64,000 bases of DNA from Rutidosis leptorrhynchoides (Eukaryota; Streptophyta; Magnoliopsida; Asterales; Asteraceae). The position numbers were made by a program, and so were the translations under genes. Shown piece by piece: positions 36,911 through 48,900 of the stretch. The notes below the pieces were generated by a model. The model did no database searches and was not told the DNA's origin. It saw nothing but the letters and a program-made list of their open reading frames with translations. The stretch is taken from positions 133,913,501 to 133,977,500 of the forward strand of contig NC_092343.1 of NCBI RefSeq assembly GCF_046630445.1, read 5' to 3'. Position 1 is the first letter of the stretch; the number at the start of each line of letters is the position of its first letter.

Positions 36911-37694
36911 TTGTGGTATTTGGTTCTCGGTATTGGGTTAAGGTGTTAACCTTGTTCGTTTATATTGTTATATATTAATGTATTGTTGTGTTGTAGCTAA
37001 CCCTCCGGGTGTAGCTATTTGGCGTGGTTCACATCGTCGTTGGTGAACTTATATTTTGTTGTTGTATCTTAGCTCGTGCTTAGTGTTTGTACGGTACACC
37101 TAGACTAGCTTGCCTTTATGCTTGGTTGTTCGGTATGCGGTATTTGATATTTGTGTGGCGTATTCATTTTATACATATATATGTATGTAGTATATTATCA
37201 TTCACTAAGCGTTAGCTTACCCTCTCGTTGTTGACTCTTTTTTATAGATTGCATGCGGACGGTGGCTCGGGTAAGCGCGGGGACTAGAAGACTTGCATAG
37301 TTGCTTTAGAGGCTTGCTTTTGGATTTATTAGGATTGGGTAGCGTATCCCCAATCGCCATGCTCGGCTTTGTTTTGTAGTAAAAGTCGTATGGTCGAAAA
37401 TTGTATTTTGGTACTTAAGGGGTAATTTGGGTCAATGTGGGCCCCACTTCGTAAACTAAATTTTATTAATGGAACGCGCTAGTTTTCATATATTGAACAT
37501 GCGATTAAAAGCGTTTTGTCTAAATACGTCGGGAACTAGTCAAACATTTTCGCATTTAAGAACTTTTTGGACAGTCCACTTTGGCGCGCCGCGCGGCCTA
37601 TATGGCGCGCCGCGCAACATGCTGTTCAGGAATTTTTTTTTTATTTTGCTGTTTTCACGTGGTTTTGTCGTTGGATGGTTTGGGTTGTTACAAG

Positions 37695-37706
37695 TGGTAT
37701 CAGAGC
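37695..37706 (+). promoter_or_regulatory. primer-binding site for initiator tRNA-Met (I)
   Basis: TGGTATCAGAGC, two bases after the LTR end. Confidence 0.93.
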
Positions 37707-38129
37707 ATGGTCTAAGGGATTTAGGTGACTTGAGATAGGTGCCTAGACTTAGACTTGTGTGTGCTTAAATTGTTGCGGGACTTGTAGGATTACGGGTCGG
37801 AATGGGTTTGGTTAGTGCCTTGGCTATAGGTTGACTAACATTTATATTAGTAATGTGGATATTATTAATATGTTGTTGTGTTGTGATAATAATTCTCGCG
37901 TGTCTTTGTACCGCGTAGAATTTTGGTTGTGTTTGTGTATATCATCGAGCGAGACGGTCGTTGTACCAACGAGTCGATGCGGCATGTGTGCGTAATAAGA
38001 ACTTGCAAACCTTATTACGGGTGCAAATCGTGTCTAACAAGTGATGTACGATGAGTGTTTAGCAAGATGGGGCTGTGTCGTGCGTACGGTTTTACACGTT
38101 CGTGGACTAATCGTTTTGCATTCTTTAGA

Positions 38130-39071
38130 ATGACGACGCGAAATGAGACCGAGGCGAATGACGCGGAGTTTAACACTATGGTTGCGGCCGCCGTTGCGGA
38201 GCAAATGGGTGCGTTAGAAGAAAGAATGGAAAGGAGGTATTCCGAACTTCAAAGTAGTGGTGAAATGGAGCGTTATCTTAAGAGCTTCATGAGGACTAAA
38301 CCCCCGATGTATGACGGAAAGTCGGATCCTTTGGTAAGCACAACTTGGATTTCGGACGTCGAAGGGTGTTTCTGTACTATTGATTGCCCTCCCGAGAGAA
38401 AGACGAGACTCGCTACGAGTTTGTTGCGGGGTAGGGCAAGGGATTGGTTGGATGGTAAGATTGATCTTGTCGGTGGCGAGACGTTTATGGCTTTATCGTG
38501 GTACGACTTTAAGGAGGAATTCTTCGAGGAGTTCCGGACTTCGGCCGATTTGTGGGAATTGCGTAATGAGTTGCGAAATTTGCGACAAGGATCTATGGAT
38601 TTGAGTACTCTCAAGACGACCTTTATGGCGAAGGCTCGTTTTTGTCCAGAGTATTTGGGGAATGATCGTTTGTTGTTGGGAGATTTCTATCGGACCTTGA
38701 ATGATGACTTGAAAAGTAAAATTAGCCGGGGTCAAGCGAAATCGTTTTCGGAATTATTCGACTTGGCTAGAGGTTTCGAGTCGTATTCACGATCGAAAAA
38801 GGGTGAACCTTCAAGTGAGCGAAGGGTCGTTTCTTATGGTGCTCCGAGTAAGAGGGCTAAGGGTCCGAGTGTGACCACGGGTGGTACGCGAGCGGGTATG
38901 TCGGATTCTAGTGCGGCTAGATGTTACAATTGTGGCGTGAGGGGTCACAAGTCTTGGGAATGTTCGGTACCAAAGGGTGATGGTATGGTGTGCTTCAATT
39001 GCCAAAAAGAAGGACATCGTAAGTCGGAATGTCCCAAGTTAGCGGGGACGGGTGCGGCCAGGAGACGTTAA
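38130..39071 (+). CDS. Gag of element I, two CCHC zinc knuckles
   Basis: Capsid-nucleocapsid protein of 313 residues from ATG 38130 (MTTRNETEAND); an in-frame ATG upstream at 38055 is less likely. It has an N-terminal coiled-coil-like stretch (EQMGALEERMERRY), a retrotransposon gag domain at ~50-220 (KPPMYDG, RGRARDWLDG, FKEEFFEEF, RNLRQG), a basic linker, and knuckles CYNCGVRGHKSWEC and CFNCQKEGHRKSEC near the C-terminus, ending in ARRR. The frame is intact and the stop is natural. It should assemble particles that package element RNA; reverse transcriptase and integrase must come from another element. Its gag is unlike that of A and B in sequence. Confidence 0.93.
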   Translation: MTTRNETEANDAEFNTMVAAAVAEQMGALEERMERRYSELQSSGEMERYLKSFMRTKPPMYDGKSDPLVSTTWISDVEGCFCTIDCPPERKTRLATSLLRGRARDWLDGKIDLVGGETFMALSWYDFKEEFFEEFRTSADLWELRNELRNLRQGSMDLSTLKTTFMAKARFCPEYLGNDRLLLGDFYRTLNDDLKSKISRGQAKSFSELFDLARGFESYSRSKKGEPSSERRVVSYGAPSKRAKGPSVTTGGTRAGMSDSSAARCYNCGVRGHKSWECSVPKGDGMVCFNCQKEGHRKSECPKLAGTGAARRR

Positions 39072-39960
39072 GGTACGTTTAATTTTGATAAATATGTCTT
39101 TTGATTATTTATTAAATGCCGTTTGAGTTTGAGTTGCATGCCTTTGTTGTGCATGTTATGCTATGGGTGACGTTCCTAATGGAAGTACCCTATGTTGATG
39201 ATTGATTGATGGGCGAAGGGCGTAAGACTTGGTGCAACCAAGCATTCCTTAGTATTTGGGAAACGTTTCTACCAAGCCACGGAAATGGTTTTGGTGTTTG
39301 GTTGTTAAGCGCGTGTTCGCTTTGATGTTGAAGTGACGAATCATGAGGTTCGTCGGTTGGTTGGAACCCTTGAGATCGAGTGTTTTAAATCTCGATGTGT
39401 GTTGGTAATGGAGTCTTTATGACACGACATTAGGTGCCTCTTTTATACCTACTAGCATGGTGTTCGACTCCGATTGTGTTGCGGTACACTTTTCGTACAA
39501 AGTGTTTAAGGGTTGGTTAAAATCCTTCGTGTGCTCAAGGTTGAAGCAAGATGTGGTAATGGGTCGTGTGAGCCCAATTGTTGGTAAAGTCTACCTGTGG
39601 TAGCATTGTGCGGTTGTACGAGTTGTGGATATGGAACGTGGTTCTAAGTGGAGGAGTTACACTCCCGCACGAGGAAGTTTTAGTGTGAGATTTCGGATGA
39701 TGCTATTGGTAGATCCGGAAAATGTTGTCGAGACCTGGTTGGGTCGATTTATGGTAGAGTACAATTTCGGATAAATTGTACCTATGGTTTGGATTTGAAT
39801 CATCACCGAGGTGGTAACGTGGTAAATCTCGTTGAGAGATAATGGACGTGTTTGGCGAGCAAGGTGAAATCCTCCGGTTAAGGGAGGTGTGTGTCGGGTT
39901 CTCTTGTGGAGAATTATTGTTTGGTACCTATGTTTGGTATAGGTGGTTCTTGCTCGATTA
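39072..39960 (+). other. noncoding region after gag in element I
   Basis: G/T-rich, no long open frame in sense, no pol motif. Some short repeated words occur, but no clear units. Confidence 0.6.
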
Positions 39961-39974
39961 TGGTATGGTTGTTT

Positions 39975-40168
39975 GATGAAGCATGATCTTTAGGGTCCGC
40001 TGACTTCATCATGGGAATACGTGATTGGTGGAGCATGACTTTCGGGGTCCGCTGACTTCATCATGAGTGTGGTGTTATATCGGTGAAGCATGATCTTCGG
40101 GTCCGCTGACTTCATCCGGTGTTGAGATTGGTGGAGTATGACCTTCGGGGTCCGCTGACTTCATCAAG
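39975..40168 (+). repeat. four hairpin units with TTCG-type loops
   Basis: Each ~36-base unit has an outer 7-bp stem and an inner GAYC...GGTC stem. Outer left arms are GATGAAG, GGTGGAG, GGTGAAG and GGTGGAG against a constant right arm CTTCATC; all four pair in RNA if G.U is allowed. The inner loop is TTCG or TTCGG in the last two units. Confidence 0.75.
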
Positions 40169-40255
40169 GGAGTAGTGTTATGTCGGTATGGTGTAACACT
40201 ATCGGGAAATGCGAGTACCGGTGGGAAATGCGAGTACCATTCCTATGTTGAGATT

Positions 40256-40760
40256 GTGAATCGCGTGTGGTTTCGGATTCACGATGACGCGTGTGGTTTC
40301 GGTCATCTTAACTAAATGAATCTCGTGTAGTTCGGATTCATGGTGACTCGTGTAGTTCGTTCATCTTATTGAGGTAGTAATCTCGTGTGGTTTCGGATTA
40401 CTAAGGCTCGTGTAGTTCGGCCAACCTCGATGTTGTGGAAGTGAATCTCGTGTAGTTCGGATTCACAAATGACTCGTGTGGTTTCGGTCATTGTATTGTG
40501 AAAGTGAATCTCGTGTAGTTCGGATTCACAAAGGACTCGTGTGGTTTCGGTCATTGTATTGAGGAGTGAGTCTCGTGTAGTTCGGATTCACAAATGACTC
40601 GTGTAGTTTGGTCATTCCTCCGGGAAAGTGACTCTCGTGTAGTTCGGATTCACTATGGCGCGTGTAGTTCGGCCATTCCCGATTGTTGTTGTGGTGAAGG
40701 TAGTGAGTCGCGTGTAGTTCGGATTCACTAGGGCGCGTGTGTTTTCGGCCAGCCTTCGTG
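40256..40760 (+). repeat. array of covarying stem-loops and three-way junctions in element I
   Basis: About sixteen hairpins built on the loop words CGTGTAGTTCG and CGTGTGGTTTCG. Inner stems vary but pair: GTGAATC/GATTCAC, GATGAC/GTCATC, ATGAATC/GATTCAT, GTAATC/GATTAC, ATGAC/GTCAT, GGC/GCC. Pairs of hairpins are enclosed by outer stems that also vary: GAGGT/ACCTC (40371-40428), GAGGA/TCCTC (40561-40620), CGGGAA/TTCCCG (40621-40681), GAAGG/CCTTC (40696-40757). Confidence 0.82.
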
Positions 40761-40780
40761 TCGTGTGATCTATTGGTTGT

Positions 40781-41403
40781 TTGATACACCAATGGTAGGG
40801 TCGTAAGGACCATGTTGCGGGAACTATCGGTCGTTTTATACGTCGATGGTGGGGTCGTGAGGACCATGTTGTGGGATTAGTGAGGTGATAGCCGTGTTTC
40901 GCTCACATGTTTGTTACGGGTGTGACGATGGTTGATTTCGTACACCTTGGGTTTTGCGTTTCCATAGTCGTTTTGGGCGCTATCGGTTCTAGCCGTTGGA
41001 TTATGATGTTACGGTAGTTGCGTATTGGTCGTATGGCGCACTACAAGGGATGTTTAGTGATTGGTGTAGTCCGTAAGGGTTCGTTTGGTTCGGTCTTCAT
41101 CGTTTCGGGTTGTTGACCTTAGGTTGAGACCTTGTTGCTTTTGGCGTTATACTTGGTAATAGTACGCTAAGGGATTGATATCTCGGTACGAGATTAGTTG
41201 AGTTTTTCCCGATGTTAGGGAAGGAGCATAGTTTTAGTGCTCAGATTGTGGATTTGTGAAAATCGTGGGTGACAATTTTAGTTGTTGTAGGCGATTCGTT
41301 GGGAGAAATTGCTTAGGAAAGTCGGATTGGGACGTATGTTGAGGACTGTTGAGTGGGGTCCATTTGGTTAAGTGACGAGGATCACGAGGACGTGATCGAG
41401 TTT
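40781..41403 (+). other. noncoding region before the polypurine tract in element I
   Basis: No pol motif or open frame. A ~70-base duplication near 40764-40870 (TCGTGAGGACCATGTTG/TCGTAAGGACCATGTTG) is visible. Confidence 0.6.
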
Positions 41404-41417
41404 AAGTGGGGGAGAGT
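41404..41417 (+). promoter_or_regulatory. polypurine tract of element I
   Basis: AAGTGGGGGAGAGT directly before the 3' LTR start TGTAAGACCC. Confidence 0.9.
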
Positions 41418-43717
41418 TGTAAGACCCGAATATTTATCTTGTATACTTGTGTACTTATGACATTCGAGAACGGGCTTCGTTGAATATTGTTATGTAATTA
41501 AAAAGGTAAAAGAATCTGAAACTGGCTACTTGCGCGCCGCGCGGGTCAGGGGCGCGCCGCGCCAAATCACGCAGACAGCTCTCTTCTTCTTTTAATTGTT
41601 TTAAATGAAGGGCAATTGGGTAATTTCACTTGGGGCCGGATTTGTGAGCCATATTAGCTGGTTTGGATCAGTTTTAGATCATTTTCACATCCATTCATCA
41701 CTCTCAAACTATTTTAGAGAGAGAGAGAGAGAGAGATTCTAGAGAGAGATTTAGGGTTTTGGTGAAGAAGGAGGCCGAATTGATCAAAAGCTCGAGTTCT
41801 AAAGTTGTTCCTTTCGTTCCTAGCTACGTTGTGGTGGTATTGGTAAGCTCAAACTCCGAATTTCATCTATTTGATTTGATATTCAAGTTAGGGTTTGAGT
41901 TAGTTTGATGAAAAACCCTTTTAGATGATGAAATGGGTTTAGTGATGCTAGTAATTGGGTTTATTGTTAATTATTGGTGGATTTTGGGTTGGTGAACTAA
42001 TTGGCCATGTTTAGGACTTGAAATTGAGTTTAATCACTTAAGTTAGTGATTATGGAAGTATTGAAACCCATTTAAGGTTATTTGGTTGACTAATTGTGAC
42101 TTTGGGTCAAATTAGGGTTTGGTGGTGATTATGACCCATTTGGCGATTTAATGAGGTTTATAAACTTGAAATGGATTAAGTTGAAGTATAAAACCAAGTT
42201 AAATGTGTTTTGGTGTCAAAACTTGTAAATGGTGAGATTTTGACCTTATGGGTCAAAATTAGGGTTTAAGTGTCAAAATGGGTATGACACGTGTTTAACA
42301 CTTGAGTTCAGGTTTAATTGGAGTATTAGGACCATTCTCACTTGTGTTAGTGATTATTGATTAGTTTTGGGCACGGTTTGTGCTTGGAAGTGCATTTGGG
42401 TCGAAATTGCACTAAGTGACGAATTGGGTTGATTTGTAAATCCACTCTAAGTGTATTCTTGTAATTGTGATAATGGAATAGGTATTTTCCATTGGAGAGT
42501 TGCGGTTTACTTGGAAGCTTTCGTCAAGACTTCAAGGTGAGTGATAATATCCTATGTGCATATGTATGTGTAGGATGGGTGTGGGTCGGGTGAAGTGATT
42601 CTCGGCTATAGAGCTCACTTCACATGTAGGTGGACTTGATGGACTTTTGCATGAGTCCAATTGGCACGATTGTGCGTTTTGGTTGACCATCTTTGGCGAA
42701 GTACACGTTCGCGTGTACATTATCACACGTGGTTGTGATGTGGTTGATATAACCCCAATGGCGAAGGGTTTAATGTTGAGAAGTGAATCGCGTGTGTATT
42801 CGGATTCACGATGACTCGTGTAGTTCGGTCATCTTATTGAGGTGGTAATCTCGTGTGGTTTCGGATTACTAAGGCTCGTGTAGTTCGGCCAACCTCGATG
42901 TTGTGAAGATAGTAATCTCGTGTGGTTTCGGATTACTAAGGCTCGTGTAGTTCGGCCAATCTTCATTGTGGTATTTGGTTCTCGGTATTGGGTTAAGGTG
43001 TTTACCTTGTTCGTTTATATTGTTATATATTAATGTATTGTTGTGTTGTAGCTAACCCTCCGGTTGTAGCTATTTGGCGTGGTTCACATCGTCGTTGGTG
43101 AACTTATATTTTGTTGTTGTATCTTAGCTCGTGCTTAGTGTTTGTACGGTACGCCTAGACTAGCTTGCCTTTATGCTTGGTTGTTCGGTATGCGGTATTT
43201 GATATTTGTGTGGCGTATTCATTTTATACATATATATGTATGTAGTATATTATCATTCACTAAGCGTTAGCTTACCCTCTCGTTGTTGACTCTTTTTTAT
43301 AGATTGCATGCGAACGGTGGCTCGGGTAAGCGCGAGGACTAGAAGACTTGCATAGTTGCTTTAGAGGCTTGCTTTTGGATGTATTAGGATTGGGTAGCGT
43401 ATCCCCAATCGCCATGCTCGGCTTTGTTTTGTATTAAAAGTCGTATGGTCGAAAATTGTATTTTGGTACTTAACGGGTAATTTGGGTCAATGTGGGCCCC
43501 GCTTCGTAAACTAAATTTTATTAATGGAACGCGCTAGTTTTGTCTAAATACGTCGGGAACTAGTCAAACATTTTCGCATTTAAGAACTTTTTGGACAGTC
43601 CACTTTGGCGCGCCGCGCGGCCTATATGGCGCGCCGCGCAACATGCTGTTCAGGATTTTTTTTTTTTATTTTGCTGTTTTCACGTGGTTTTGTCGTTGGA
43701 TGGTTTGGGTTGTTACA
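41418..43717 (+). repeat. 3' LTR of element I
   Basis: Almost identical to the 5' LTR. It lacks 31 bases present at 37506-37545, the break lying in a GTTTT repeat, and has a longer AG run. The structured units are at 42783-42965. Confidence 0.95.
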
Positions 43718-43779
43718 CGGTTGCATTTGGCGCCCTCAAATAGACTCTACCATATAAATCATTTAAACAATGACAAAAG
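43718..43779 (-). pseudogene. second fragment of the PIF/Harbinger transposase
   Basis: The first five bases (CGGTT) are the right target duplication of I. Read on the minus strand, the frame gives YLRAPNAT, which joins ARLYSAHEE at 35370 and is what this family has just before the first catalytic Asp block. It is cut at 43779 by the F LTR. Confidence 0.75.
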
Positions 43780-44075
43780 TGTAACGACCCTCACTTTTCC
43801 ACTTCTAGATTTACTGTATTGCCCTTAAGACTTTCTGTGTACTTGTTTAAGTGTAAAACTTACTTGAACAAAACGTTGACCGAATAGTGAACTTTTAGTC
43901 GACATTTCCTGTTAAGTAAAGTTTATGCTTTTCTAGTTATATTATATGTATTAATACTACTAGCAATAATAAAATGTGTCATTTCTTATAAACCAAAAAC
44001 TATAAGCTAACAAATAAAGTTAAATGACAAATGTATATAATTAATTAAATTAATTATAATTAAGGTTTACTTAAC

Positions 44076-44181
<106 letters not shown>

Positions 44182-44424
44182 GCCATGTTTTATTTTTATA
44201 AAACTTGAAACATTTACCTTTATCCTAACCTAACTACAAGACTAATCTTATCCTAACACTAATTTGATTTTTTATCCTAAGCTCTATGGACTTCTAATCT
44301 CACTCAAACATTATCCTAGACTAATCCTCACTTCACTCAAACTCTTTGGAGTAATCCTCATCTAAAACCAAATTAGATACATCTTAAAGAAGTCCGAGTC
44401 CTAATCTAATTCTAACTGTTAGCC

Positions 44425-44432
44425 TATAAAAA
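44425..44432 (+). promoter_or_regulatory. TATA box of the F LTR
   Basis: TATAAAAA followed ~30 bases on by CATAATCCTTCAATCAC, a plausible start region, then a pyrimidine-rich leader. It sets the U3/R side of the LTR. Confidence 0.6.
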
Positions 44433-45994
44433 GCCTCCTAAACCTCATAATCCTTCAATCACAAATTAAAGCAATTTTCTCTCTTGTTCCTCCCAAAATT
44501 TAAGAGTAAATTACCACCCATATACCACCCACCAAAACTGCCACCCGTGATGTTGTTTTTGCAGTCCAAACCCCCCATCACTATCGACTCTCTTCACCCT
44601 CAAAACAGCCCTCTTTAGGCGACTCGAACCTCACCCATAACAGCTCCTCCTGTCGCCACTTCCTGCTGCATTTTTGCAGCCATCACCACCGCCACCTACA
44701 GCCTTTTTTTGGCTGTCAAACCGCCACTCAAACACCCATTTTTTTCTGCTGTGATTCGACATCAAAACAACCCCCATCTGCGGATCTGCTGATGCGTTTT
44801 TTGGGTTGCTGCTGTCCGCCATTTACAGCAGCCTTTTGTTGCCTTTTTCGAGCCAAAACAGGCTGCTTCTGTGCAGCTGCAAACCACCACCATCACACCA
44901 AGTTTCCTACAGTTTTTCTTCTATTTTTCGACATCCAAAACAGTCCACAAGTAACCTAATTTTGTTGCTACTTTCCTGCTGTCTGCGTGACCCAACCCAG
45001 CCCAAGAAACCCTTCGTTTGGGTCGTAATTGTTGCTGTGTCTTCTGCTGTAAACCGTTACCCAAAACGTCCCCAAAGTGCTTCTATTGCTGCTGTACATC
45101 GTGACCCAAACAGACCCGAAAAGCTGCTCGTTGGTCACTTGTTTGCTGCGTCTTGTTTTCTGCTGTGAATTGGATTCCATCGCCACCTTTCTCTTTACCA
45201 TTAAGTATTAAGATATACCTAAAACCTTAAAAACTAATCATACTTTTAATTTATTTTAGTTGTTATGTTATTTGATAATTAGTATGCTCATCATGACCAT
45301 GAAACTAGTAATATAGTCAAGTATGAATATTAATTGTGATCATGAATACTATGAACTTGAAGATGATTAAAAAGATTAAGATCTATGAATGTAATTATCA
45401 ATAAGCTTATGAATATGAATATGGTTATAAGAATATGATTATAATTATTAAGATTAAGATTTGTCAAATTAAAAGTATTATGAATAAGGTTAAAAAGGTT
45501 ATGATAAAAGTTAGGGTTAATGAGATAATGATGATTAAAACTTAAAGATTATGAATATGAATTGATTAAAAAAAATATGTTAGATTAAAAGATATAATGA
45601 AGGTTATGAATAATTATTAAGCTTATGATTTTATGTAAATGTTATCAAGTATTAATAATTTGATAACTATTAAGTATGATTAGATTAAAAGTATTATGAT
45701 TATTAAAAAGTTTAGGTTATGAATATGAATAAGAAGTTTATGATTTTATGTGTAAAGTTAATAAGCTAGTTAATAATAATAGATGAAGATTATGATCATG
45801 AGTTAGATTATGAATTATGATTATGTATTCTATAAGTAAAGAGTTAGGAGATTTGGTTAAAATATGGTTAGTAAGATTAGGAATTGTGATTATGATGAGT
45901 TGTTATAATAAAAAGGGTATGATTTTATGTGCAAGAGGGTAATTAATAAGTAATAATGAAGATGATATACGTGCATGCATGCATGCATGCATAC

Positions 45995-45999
45995 GTACG
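45995..45999 (+). repeat. target-site duplication of A2, left copy (GTACG)
   Basis: Identical to 59094-59098. It follows a run of alternating GCATGCAT and ACGTACG bases. Confidence 0.92.
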
Positions 46000-48900
46000 T
46001 GAAATGTCCCGTTCTTATTTATTAAAAACGTTCCATATTAATTGATTTCGTTGCGAAGTTTTGACCTCTATATGAGACGTTTTTCAAAGACTGCATTCAT
46101 TTTAAAACAAACCATAACCTTTATTTCATCAATAAAGGTTTAAAAAGCTTTACGTAGATTATCAAATAATGATAATCTAAAATATCCTGTTTACACACGA
46201 CCATTACATAATGGTTTACAATACAAATATGTTACAACAAAATAAGTTTCTTGAATGCAGTTTTTACACAATATCATACAAGCATGGACTCCAAATCTCG
46301 TCCTTATTTAAGTATGCGACAGCGGAAGCTCTTAATAATTACCTGAGAACAAACATGCTTAAAACGTCAACAAAAATGTTGGTGAGTTATAGGTTTAACC
46401 TATATATATCAAATCATAATAATAGACCACAAGATTTCATATTTCAATACACATCCCATACATAGAGATAAAAATCATTCATATGGTGAACACCTGGTAA
46501 CCAACATTAACAAGATGCATATATAAGAATATCCCCATCATTCCGGGACACCCTTCGGATATGATATAAATTTCGAAGTACTAAAGCATCCGGTACTTTG
46601 GATGGGGTTTGTTAGGCCCAATAGATCTATCTTTAGGATTCGCGTCAATTAGGGTGTCTGTTCCCTAATTCTTAGATTACCAGACTTAATAAAAAGGGGC
46701 ATATTCGATTTCGATAATTCAACCATAGAATGTAGTTTCACGTACTTGTGTCTATTTTGTAAATCATTTATGAAACCTGCATGTATTCTCATCCCAAAAA
46801 TATTAGATTTTAAAAGTGGGACTATAACTCACTTTCACAAATTTTTACTTCGTCGGGAAGTAAGACTTGGCCACTGGTTGATTCACGAACCTATAATAAT
46901 ATATACATATATATCAAAGTATGTTCAAAATATATTTACAACACTTTTAATATATTTTGATGTTTTAAGTTTATTAAGTCAGCTGTCCTCGTTAGTAACC
47001 TACAACTAGTTGTCCACAGTTAGATGTACAGAAATAAATCGATAAATATTATCTTGAATCAATCCACGACCCAGTGTATACGTATCTCAGTATTGATCAC
47101 AACTCAAACTATATATATTTTGGAATCAACCTCAACTCTATATAGCTAACTCCAACATTCACATATAGAGTGTCTATGGTTGTTCCGAAATATATATAGA
47201 TGTGTCGATATGATAGGTCGAAACATTGTATACGTGTTTATGGTATCTCAAGATTACATAATATACAATACAAGTTGATTAAGTTATGGTTGGAATAGAT
47301 TTGTTACCAACTTTCACGTAGCTAAAATGAGAAAAATTATCCAATCTTGTATTACCCATAACTTCTTCATTTTAAATCTGTTTTGAGTGAATCAAATTGC
47401 TATGGTTTCATTTTGAACTCTATTTTATGAATCTAAACAGAAAAAGTAGAGGTTTATAGTCGGAAAAATAAGTTGCAAGTCATTTTTGTAAAGGTAGTCA
47501 TTTCAGTCGAAAGAACGACGTCTAGATGACCATTTTAGAAAACATACTTCCACTTTGAGTTTAACCATAATTTTTGGATATAGTTTCATGTTCATAATAA
47601 AAATCATTTTCTCAGAATAACAACTTTTAATCAAAGTTTATCATAGTTTTTAATTAACTAACCCAAAACAGCCCGCGGTGTTACTACGACGGCGTAAATC
47701 CGGTTTTACGGTGTTTTTCGTGTTTCCAGGTTTTAAATCAATAAGTTAGCATATCATATAGATATAGAACATGTGTTTAGTTGATTTTAAAAGTCAAGTT
47801 AGAAGGATTAACTTTTGTTTGCGAACAAGTTTAGAATTAACTAAACTATGTTCTAGTAATTACAAGTTTAAACCTTCGAATAAGATAGCTTTATATGTAT
47901 GAATCGAATGATGTTATGAACATCATTACTACCTTAAGTTCCTTGGATAAACCTACTGGAAAAGATAAAAATGGATCTAGCTTCAACGGATCCTTGGATG
48001 GCTCGAAGTTCTTGAAGCAGAATCATGACACGAAAACAAGTTCAAGTAAGATCATCACTTGAAATAAGATTGTTATAGTTATAGAAATTGAACCAAAGTT
48101 TGAATATGATAATTACCTTGTATTAGAATGATAACCTACTGTAAGAAACAAAGATTTCTTGAGGTTGGATGATCACCTTACAAGATTGGAAGTGAGCTAG
48201 CAAACTTGAAAGTAATCTTGATTTTATGTAACTAGAACTTGTAGAATATATGAAGAACACTTAGAACTTGAAGATAGAACTTGAGAGAGATCAATTAGAT
48301 GAAGAAAATTGAAGAATGAAAGTGTTTGTAGGTGTTTTTGGTCGTTGGTGTATGGATTAGATATAAAGGATATGTAATTTTTGTTTTCATGTAAATAAGT
48401 CATGAATGATTACTCATATTTTTGTAATTTTATGAGATATTTCATGCTAGTTGCCAAATGATGGTTCCCACATGTGTTAGGTGACTCACATGGGCTGCTA
48501 ATAGCTGATCATTGGAGTGTATATACCAATAGTACATACATCTAAAAGCTGTGTATTGTACGAGTACGAATACGGGTGCATACGAGTAGAATTGTTGATG
48601 AAACTGAACGAGGATGTAATTGTAAGCATTTTTATTAAGTAGAAGTATTTTGATAAGTGTATTGAAGTCTTTCAAAAGTGTATAAATACATATTAAAACA
48701 CTACATGTATATACATTTTAACTGAGTCGTTAAGTCATCGTTAGTCGTTACATGTAAATGTTGTTTTGAAACCTTTAGGTTAACGATCTTGTTAAATGTT
48801 GTTAACCCAATGTTTATAATATCAAATGAGATTTTAAATTATTATATTATCATGATATTATCATGTATGACTATCTCTTAATATGATATATATACATTAA

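Larger units (their letters stand above)
35371..37692 (+). repeat. 5' LTR of element I
   Basis: TGTAAGACCCG...GGGTTGTTACA. It has GC-rich words near both ends, an AG run near 35665, a GTGAGT donor-like site near 36481 and the structured units 36724-36910. It is 31 bases longer than the 3' LTR at 37506-37545. Confidence 0.95.
35371..43717 (+). mobile_element. complete gag-only LTR retrotransposon I (TR-GAG type), 8.3 kb
   Basis: LTRs 35371-37692 and 41418-43717, perfect 5-bp target duplication CGGTT, tRNA-Met primer site and a purine-rich tract. The only gene is gag. The 2.3 kb after gag has no protease, RT or integrase but holds repeated stem-loop units. LTRs are almost identical, so the insertion is young. 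It sits inside the transposase relic. Confidence 0.95.

Noticed and set aside
40366..40867. Antisense frames with repeated TRVLCESELHEIHF-like words
   Set aside because: Shadow of the stem-loop array; no start context and repeat composition explains the open frame.
44806..45168. 120-codon frame rich in Leu, Ser and Pro
   Set aside because: Lies in the C/T-rich leader of the F LTR; composition alone keeps it open.
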